Source of the DNA: Meconema thalassinum
Taxonomy: Eukaryota; Arthropoda; Insecta; Orthoptera; Tettigoniidae
Direction of reading: 5' to 3'
Length of the DNA: 64,000 bases
NCBI GenBank assembly: GCA_946902985.2
Contig: OX336391.1
Span: 195,798,289-195,862,288 of the forward strand
Shown here: positions 56,720 to 64,000 of the stretch, piece by piece
Position numbering within the stretch: the first letter of the stretch is position 1
Layout of the letters: each line of letters opens with the position of its first letter
Translations under genes and position numbers: made by a program
Notes under the pieces: model-generated
What the model was told of the DNA's origin: nothing
What the model saw: the letters and a program-made list of their open reading frames with translations, nothing else
Databases searched by the model: none

Positions 56720-59700
56720 AAAAGTTTTACGGCTTCTTGGCACAAGGCCCGTTTCATGTTGAGGGTTGTCTTCCTACTATGTCTTACAGCATCTTGGCAC
56801 AAGGCCCGTTTCATGTTCAGGTTGGCCTTCCAACTATGTCTTACAGCATCTTGGCACAAGGCCCGTTTCATGTTCAGGTTTGCCTTCCTACTATGTCTTA
56901 CGGCATCTTGGCACAAGGCCCGTTTCATGTTCAGGTTGGCCTTCCAACTATGTCTTACAGCATCTTGGCACAAGGCCCGTTTCATGTTCAGGTTGGCCTT
57001 CCAACTATGTCTTACAGCATCTTGGCACAAGGCCCGTTTCATGTTCAGGTTTGCCTTCCTACTATGTCTTACGGCATCTTGGCCAAGGCCCGTTTCATGT
57101 TGAGGTTTGCCTTCCTACAAAGCCTTACGGCATCTCAGCACAAGGCCCGTTTTATGTGCAGGTTTGTCTTACTACTATGTCTTACGGCATCTCAGCACAA
57201 GGCCCGTTTCATGTGCATGTTCGCCTTCCTACTATGTCTTAAGGCATCTTGGCACAAGGCCCGTTTAATATTCAGGTTTGCCTTCCTACTATGTCTTACG
57301 GCATCTTGGCTCAAGGTCCATTTCATCTTCAGGTTTGCCTTCCTACAAAGTCTTACGGCATCTTGGCACAAGGCCTGTTTCATGTTCAGGTTTGCCTTCC
57401 TACTATGTCTTACGGCATCTTGGCCAAGGCCCGTTTCATCTTCAGGTTTGCCTTCCTACAAAGTCTTACGGCATCTTGGCACAAGGCCTGTTTCATGTTT
57501 AGGTTTGCCTTTCTACTATGTCTTACGGCATCTTGGCCAAGGCCCATTTCATCTTCAGGTTTGCCTTCCTACTATGTCTTACGGCATCTTGGCCAAGGCC
57601 CGTTTCATGTTGAGGTTTGCCTTCCTACTATGTCTTACGGCATGTTGGCCAAGGCCCGTTTCATCTTCAGGTTTGCCTTCCTACTATGTCTTACGGCATC
57701 TTGGCACAAGGCCTGTTTCATGTTCAGGTTTGCCTTCCTACTATGTCTTACGGCATCTTGGCTCAAGGTCCATTTCATCTTCAGGTTTGCCTTCCTACAA
57801 AGTCTTACGGCATATTGGCCAAGGTCCGTTTCATCTTCAGGTTTGCCTTCCTACTATGTCTTACGGCATCTTGGGACAAGACCCGTTTCATATTCAGGTT
57901 TTCCTTCCTACTATGTCTTACGGCATGTTGGCACAAGGCCCGTTTCATGTTTAGGTTTGCCTTCCTACTGTGTCTTACGGCATCTTGGCCAAGGCCCGTT
58001 TCATGTTCAGGTTTGCCTTCCTACTATGTCTTACGGCATCTTGGCCAAGGCCCGTTTCATGTTCAAGTTTGCCTTCCTACTGTGACTTACGGCATCTTGG
58101 CACAAGGCCCGTTTCATGTTTAGGTTTGCCTTCCTACTGTATCTTACGGCATGTTGGCATAAGGCCCGTTTCATGTTTAGGTTTGCCTTTCTACTACGTC
58201 TTACGGCATGTTGGCATAAGGCCCGTTTCATGTTTAGGATTGCCTTTCTACTATGTCTTACGATATCTTGGCCAAGGCCCGTTTCATGATCAGGTTTGCC
58301 TTTCTACTATGTCTTACTGCATGTTGGCCAAGGCCCGTTTCAAGTTCAGGTTTGTCTTTCTACTATGTCTTACGGCATCTTGGCCAAGGCCCGTTTCATG
58401 TTCAGGTTTGCCTTTCTACTATGTCTTACGGCATCTTGGCCAAGGCCCGTTTCATGTTCAGGTTTGCCTTCCTACTATGTCTTACGGCATCTTGGCCAAG
58501 GCCCGTTTCATGTTCAGGTTTGCTTTTCTACTATGTCTTACGGCATCTTGGCCAAGGCCCGATTCATGTTCAAGTTTGCCTTCCTACTGTGACTTACGAC
58601 ATCTTGGCACAAGGCCCGTTTCATGTTTAGGTTTGCCTTCCTACTGTATCTTACGGCATCTTGGCACAAGGCCCGTTTCATGTTTAGGTTTGCCTTTCTA
58701 CTATGTCTTACGGCATGTTGGCATAAGGCCCGTTTCATGATCAGGTTTGCCTTTCTATTATGTCTTACTGCATGTTGGCTAAGGCCCGTTTCAAGTTCAG
58801 GTTTGTCTTTCTACTATGTCTTACGGCATCTTGGCCAAGGCCCGTTTCATGTTCAGGTTTGCCTTTCTACTATGTCTTACGGCATCTTGGCCAAGGCCCG
58901 TTTCATGTTCAGGTTTGCCTTCCTACTATGTCTTACTGCATGTTGGCCAAGGCCCGTTTCAAGTTCAGGTTTGTCTTTCTACTATGTCTTACGGCATCTT
59001 GGCCAAGGCCCGTTTCATGTTTAGGTTTGCCTTCCTACTGTATCTTACGGCATCTTGGCACAAGGCCCGTTTCATGTTCAGGTTTGCCTTTCTACTATGA
59101 CTTACTGCATGTTGGCCAAGGCCCGTTTCAAGTTCAGGTTTGTCTTTCTACTATGTCTTACGGCATCTTGGCCAAGGCCCGTTTCATGTTCAGGTTTGCC
59201 TTTCTACTATGTCTTACGGCATCTTGGCCAAGGCCCGTTTCATGTTCAAGTTTGCCTTCCTACTTTGTCTTACGGCATCTTGGCCAAGGCCCGTTTCATG
59301 TTCAGGTTTGCCTTTCTACTATGTCTTACTGCATGTTGACCAAGGCCCGTTTCAAGTTCAGGTTTGTCTTTCTACTATGTCTTACGGCATCTTGGCCAAG
59401 GCCCGTTTCATGTTCAGGTTTGCCTTTCTACTATGTCTTACGGCATCTTGGCCAAGGCCCGTTTCATGTTCAGGTTTGCCTTCCTACTATGTCTTACTGC
59501 ATGTTGGCCAAGGCCCGTTTCAAGTTCAGGTTTGTCTTTCTACTATGTCTTACGGCATCTTGGCCAAGGCCCGTTTCATGTTTAGGTTTGCCTTCCTACT
59601 GTATCTTACGGCATCTTGGCACAAGGCCCGTTTCATGTTCAGGTTTGCCTTTCTACTATGTCTTACTGCATGTTGGCCAAGGCCCGTTTCAAGTTCAGGT

Positions 59701-62185
59701 TTGCCTTCCTACTATGTCTTACGGCATCTTGGCCAAGGCCCGTTTCATGTTCAGGTTTGCCTTTCTACTATGTCTTACGGCATCTTGGCCAAGGCCCGTT
59801 TCATGTTCAGGTTTGCCTTTCTACTATGTCTTACGGCATCTTGGCATAAGGCCCGTTTCATGTTCAGGTTTGCCTTTCTACTATGTCTTACGGCATCTTG
59901 GCCAAGGCCCGTTTCATGTTCAGGTTTGCCTTTCTACTATGTCTTACGGCATCTTGGCCAAGGCCCGTTTCATGTGCAGGTTTGCCTTCCTACTATGTCT
60001 TACGGCATCTTGGCCAAGGCCCGTTTCATGTTCAAGTTTGCCTTCCTACTGTGACTTACGGCATCTTGGCACAAGGCCCGTTTCATGTTTAGGTTTGCCT
60101 TCCTACTATGTCTTACGGCATGTTGGCATAAGGCCCGTTTCATGTTAGGTTTGCCTTTCTACTATGTCTTACGATATCTTGGCCAAGGCCCGTTTCATGA
60201 TCAGGTTTGCCTTCCTACTATGTCTTACGGCATCTTGGCACATGGCCCGTTTCATGTACAGGTTTGCCTTCCTACTATGTCTTACGGCATCTTGGCCAAG
60301 GCCCGTTTCATGTTTAGGTTTGCCTTTCTACTATGTCTTACTGCATGTCGGCCAAGGCCCGTTTCATGTTCAGGTTTGTCTTTCTACTATGTCTTACGGC
60401 ATCTTGGCCAAGGCCCGTTTCATGTTCAGGTTTGCCTTTCTACTATGTCTTACGGCATCTTGGCCAAGGCCCGTTTCATGTTCAGGTTTGCCTTTCTACT
60501 ATGTCTTACGACATCTTGGCACACGGCCCGTTTCATGATCAGGTTTGCCTTCCTACTATGTCTTACGGCATCTTGGCCAAGGCCCGTTTCATGTTCAGGT
60601 TTGCCTTTCTACTATGTCTTACGGCATCTTGGCCAAGGCCCGTTTCATGATCAGGTTTGCCTTCCTACTATGTCTTACGGCATCTTGGCACATGGCCCGT
60701 TTCATGTACAGGTTTGCCTTCCTACTATGTCTTACGGCATCTTGGCCAAGGCCCGTTTCATGTTCAGGTTTTCCTTTCTACTATGTCTTACGGCATCTTG
60801 GCCAAGGCCCGTTTCATGTTCAGGTTTGCCTTTCTACTGTGTCTTACGGCATCTTGGCCAAGGCCCGTTTCATGTTTAGGTTTGCCTTTCTACTATGTCT
60901 TACTGCATGTTGGCCAAGGCCCGTTTCAAGTTCAGGTTTGTCTTCCTACTATGTCTTACGGCATGTTGGGCAAGGCCCGTTTCATGTTCAGGTTTGCCTT
61001 TCTACTATGTCTTACGGCATCTTGGCCAAGGCCCGTTTCATGTTTAGGTTTGCCTTTCTGCTATGTCTTACTGCATGTTGGTCAAGGCCCGTTTCAAGTT
61101 CAGGTTTGTCTTTCTACTATGTCTTACGGCATCTTGGCCAAGGCCCGTTTCATGTTCAGGTTTGCCTTTCTACTATGTCTTACGGCATCTTGGCCAAGGC
61201 CCGTTTCATGTTTAGGTTTGCCTTTCTACTGTGTCTTACTGCATGTTGGCCAAGGCCCGTTTCATGTTCAGGTTTGCCTTTCTACTATGTCTTACGGCAT
61301 CTTGGCCAAGGCCCGTTTCATGTTCAGGTTTGCCTTCCTACTATGTTTTACGGCATCTTGGCCAAGGCCCATTTCAAGTTCAGGTTTGTCTTCCTACTAT
61401 GTCTTACGGCATCTTGGCCAAGGCCCGTTTCATGATCAGGTTTGCCTTCCTACTATGTCTTACTGCATGTTGGCCAAGGCCCGTTTCATGATCAGGTTTT
61501 CCTTCCTACTATGTCTTACGGCATGTTAGCATAAGGCCCGTTTCATGTTTAGGTTTGCCTTTCTACTGTGTCTTACTGCATGTTGGCCAAGGCCCGTTTC
61601 ATGTTCAGGTTTGCCTTCCTACTATGTCTTACGGCATCTTGGCCAAGGCCCATTTCAAGTTCAGGTTTGTCTTCCTACTATGTCTTACGGCATCTTGGCC
61701 AAGGCCCGTTTCATGATCAGGTTTGTCTTCCTACTATGTCTTACGGCATCTTGGCCAAGGCCCGTTTCATGTTCAGGTTTTCCTTCCTACTATGTCTTAC
61801 GGCATGTTAGCATAAGGCCCGTTTCATGTTCAGGTTTGCCTTCCTACTATGTCTTACGGCATCTTGTCACACGGCCCGTTTCATGTTCAGGTTTGCCTTC
61901 CTACTATGTCTTACGGCATCTTGGCCAAGGCCCGTTTCATGTTCAGGTTTGCCTTTCTACTGTTTCTTACGGCATGTAGGCATAAGGCCCGTTTCATGTT
62001 TAGGTTTGTCTTTCGGCATCTTGGCCGAGGCCCGTTTCATGTTTAGGTTTGCCTTTCTACTATGTCTTACGGCATGTTGGCACAAGGCCCGTTTCATGTT
62101 CAAGTTTGCCTTCCTGCTGTGTCTTACGGCATCTTGGCCAAGGCCCGTTTCATGTTTAGGTTTGCCTTTCTACTATGTCTTACGG

Positions 62186-62237
62186 CATCTTGGCACAAGG
62201 CCCGTTTCATGTTTAGGTTTGCCTTCCTACTGAACCT
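62186..62237 (+). repeat. Right inverted end of the minisatellite
   Basis: The last direct unit ends 'cctactgaacct' instead of the usual 'cctactatgtcttac'. The 'gaacct' is the exact complement of 'aggttc' at the left end. Confidence 0.9.
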
Positions 62238-63294
62238 TATCAACTTTACCTAAATTGATACTGTAAATTCACCGCTAACCGTTCAACCAAATGTGCGGTC
62301 ACCCTATTTCACAAAATTGATGAAAAGTTTATTATTTAATTTCTTTTTTGGATATCCTAAAATCTTAATACCCAAGTCATGATTTCAACATTAAATTCCT
62401 AGCCTGAAGGAGTAGAACCGTGAATAATTGTGACAATTCTAGTTCCGAGTGCTGTTTGTTTTTGCATCTTAGCTCAAAAATTAATTATCTCCAGAACTTT
62501 ACAAAGAAATATTGTGGAAAAATTACTGTGCAAACATAATACAACGCAACATGGGAAATTCTCGCAGTGTTTCAGAAACTTAATAGAACGCGGTTATAGC
62601 GTCGCTGGAAGGCCTGCACATTCTGTCCTACAGTACAAAGCAAGAATTTTATGCCAAATACGTTCCTTCCTTTCATTTGCATACCACTTTGCGGCCACAG
62701 CCCAGCTTGTACTTACTTGCTGGCAACTTTGTCCAAAATAAAGAGGCGAGGCCGTAGTTGCAAGTCGAGATTGAGCTCTGACTTGGTCGTGCACATAATT
62801 AAGTGCGAACTGCGCGTTCACTGGCTTGAGAGATGACTCTTAGCCAGACCGCAGTATCACACGCTTCGCTGCAAACAGGCAAACAAAGCTGGCCTACTCT
62901 TTTCTCTGCCGTCAAGTAGAATCCAGGTCAGACGGAGATACATTCAAAGTTTAAGAAGATCTGAACTCATTTTCCAGTGCTGCCTAATTAACCCTAGAAC
63001 ACTAACCCTCTTTGCCGCTCATTGTTACTAACCCTTCGTAAATTTGACTACACCGACTTATAATTCTTATAATTACTACGTTACAGGTAATAATTGGCAA
63101 GATTTTTGGTATTTCGTGTTCTTATAGATTCATAAACAGGTAGATATTAAATCATTTGATGTGATTATTTGTTAAATACAGTATAGCATACTTGCTACAT
63201 TAGCACGTTTTATAAGAACTTAATTTTATTATACTAGATATTAAAATAAACCCTTGAAACTATAAATGTGCGTTCTTTATACCACAAAGAAACC
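62238..63294. other. No gene recognised
   Basis: Unassigned flank of the minisatellite. Short frames near 62430-62836 show no family motif. Confidence 0.42.
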
Positions 63295-63735
63295 TAAACT
63301 TTTGGTGAGTTCGGGAGTTGGCGACCCCGAGGGATTCCTGAGCTGGGTCGGGTTTTCCACCTTTTATCCATTACCTCTGGGGCAGACCCTCTCCTCTTTC
63401 ACTTTCCTATCTGCATTTCATGGCTCTCCTTCCTTCCAAGTCCCTCAATCCACATTCTTCAAGGGTTGAGGGCATTTATTTCCCTCCTGTCCTTTACTTG
63501 CCTTATTCTCCTTTTGTTTTCCATTTCTTCTTCTTGTATATAAGTTAGTAGTTAGTTTTAGTTATTGTTTCCATTTCATTATCATCTGGGCCGGTAACCT
63601 AGATGTTAGACTCCTTAAAACAACAATTATCATCACATCATCATCATTATCATCTTCACGATCACCCAAACCATTAGGGGCCGATAACCTAGATGTTAGG
63701 CCCCTTAAAACAACAATTATCATCATCATTAGAAT
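63295..63735 (+). mobile_element. ATC-tailed interspersed element with duplicated 3' end
   Basis: 'gtgagttcgggagttggcga', 'ctgagctgggtcgggttttc', then the 3' block 'gggccggtaacctagatgtt' and 'ccttaaaacaacaattatca'. The 3' block and its ATC tail occur twice (about 63590 and 63680). Related to the minus-strand copy at 46675-47410. Confidence 0.74.
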
Positions 63736-64000
63736 GCGCAGCCCATATACTTAAAATGTTCCACCAGATCCAATGTTGTTTAGTTAGTTTTACCTGGCAT
63801 TCTATTTTATCACCTTTCTTCCCTACCGACATAACCTTCGTCTTTGCAATGCTGATCTTTACTATACTCCCTACATTTTTGTTCAAGTTGTAACATGTTA
63901 GCTTGCTAGCTTTCAACGGAGACCGTCATTACAACCAGAATATCGTTTACGGCCATTAGAGACCACGTCAAACAATCGTTACATTTATAGATGCCTTGTT
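63736..64000. other. No feature recognised
   Basis: Window end. The minus-strand frame at 63689-63916 contains 'ISIAKTKVMSVGKKG', faintly like a LINE segment, but it is too short to call. Confidence 0.3.

Larger units (their letters stand above)
56668..62237. repeat. Large 56/57-bp minisatellite (about 97 units) bounded by 52-bp inverted ends
   Basis: The monomer reads 'catcttggc(a)caaggcccg', 'tttcatgttcaggtttgcc' and 'ttcctactatgtcttacgg'. From about 56733 to 62237 this gives close to 97 direct copies. Units with 'ggcacaagg' are 57 bp and dominate at the left; units with 'ggccaagg' are 56 bp and dominate the rest. Left edge 56668-56719 ('aggttcagtaggaaggcaaa' onward) is the reverse complement of right edge 62186-62237 ('...ttcctactgaacct') with about 3 mismatches in 52 bp. 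Common variants are 'caagttcaggtttgtc', 'catgatcagg' and 'tgcatgttgg'. Long open frames in several phases follow from the period (57 = 19 codons) and lack of stops in the monomer, so I do not call them genes. Confidence 0.97.

Noticed and set aside
56665..61979. Long open reading frames (up to 462 aa) across the minisatellite on both strands
   Set aside because: They arise from a stop-poor 56/57-bp monomer read in every phase. The frame rotates with each 56-bp unit, start sites are arbitrary, and there is no sign of a gene.
56668..62237. CRISPR array
   Set aside because: Units are contiguous without unique spacers, and the genome is clearly eukaryotic.
63689..63916. LINE-like fragment 'ISIAKTKVMSVGKKG'
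   Set aside because: It faintly resembles a LINE segment after the FADD motif but is too short and isolated; kept only as a remark.

Overview
The window looks like intergenic DNA from a large, repeat-rich arthropod genome. An insect is most likely, and an orthopteroid (Polyneoptera) insect is plausible from the style of its tRNA-derived SINEs; that placement is inference from repeat types, not from any host gene. I found no host protein-coding gene, rRNA or functional tRNA. Everything coding that I can recognise belongs to, or decayed from, a transposable element.

Layout. 1-1450: seven 165-bp tandem units ending in a conserved 3' module. 1445-4974: a ~1.1-kb unit in three tandem copies, each carrying the same old SINE remnant; copy 1 has a later SINE. 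5827-9545: SINE copies around a broken intronless transposon-derived gene (6389-7946, minus). 10143-12625: two SINEs, a long-inverted-repeat element with a tRNA-like module in each arm (10960-12004), and a LINE C-terminal fragment. 12770-16108: a tandem-array element interrupted by a Tc1 element and a SINE. 16640-17540: a 128-bp array. 17594-21695: a SINE beside a full-length but broken RTE-like LINE with target-site duplications. 24472-25936: a Tc1-like DD34E transposon with an uninterrupted 341-aa transposase. 27004-28585: another tandem-repeat element. 29100-31205: a second Tc1/mariner-type element holding a nested array and a long GTCT microsatellite. 33701-38983: SINEs and a CR1/L2-group LINE whose ORF1 has a 2A-like peptide, a PHD finger and an SGNH esterase domain. 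39366-55961: mostly unassigned sequence with small TE fragments, two short arrays, a second patch of the 165-bp repeat in opposite orientation, and an inverted-repeat element (51672-52468). 56668-62237: about 97 copies of a 56/57-bp minisatellite bounded by 52-bp inverted ends. 63295-63735: an ATC-tailed repeat.

How the parts relate. LINEs of the kinds present could supply reverse transcriptase for the SINEs. The intact Tc1 transposase could act on its near-identical broken sister. At least five unrelated-looking repeats share one architecture: tandem monomers, then an 'aatcg...cagccgttta' module, then an AC- or GACA-type microsatellite, then an AT-rich or hairpin end. This resembles Helentron-associated (DINE-1/HINE-like) elements. 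The least explained objects are the inverted-end-bounded minisatellite at 56.7-62.2 kb and the long-TIR element with tRNA-like modules at 11-12 kb.
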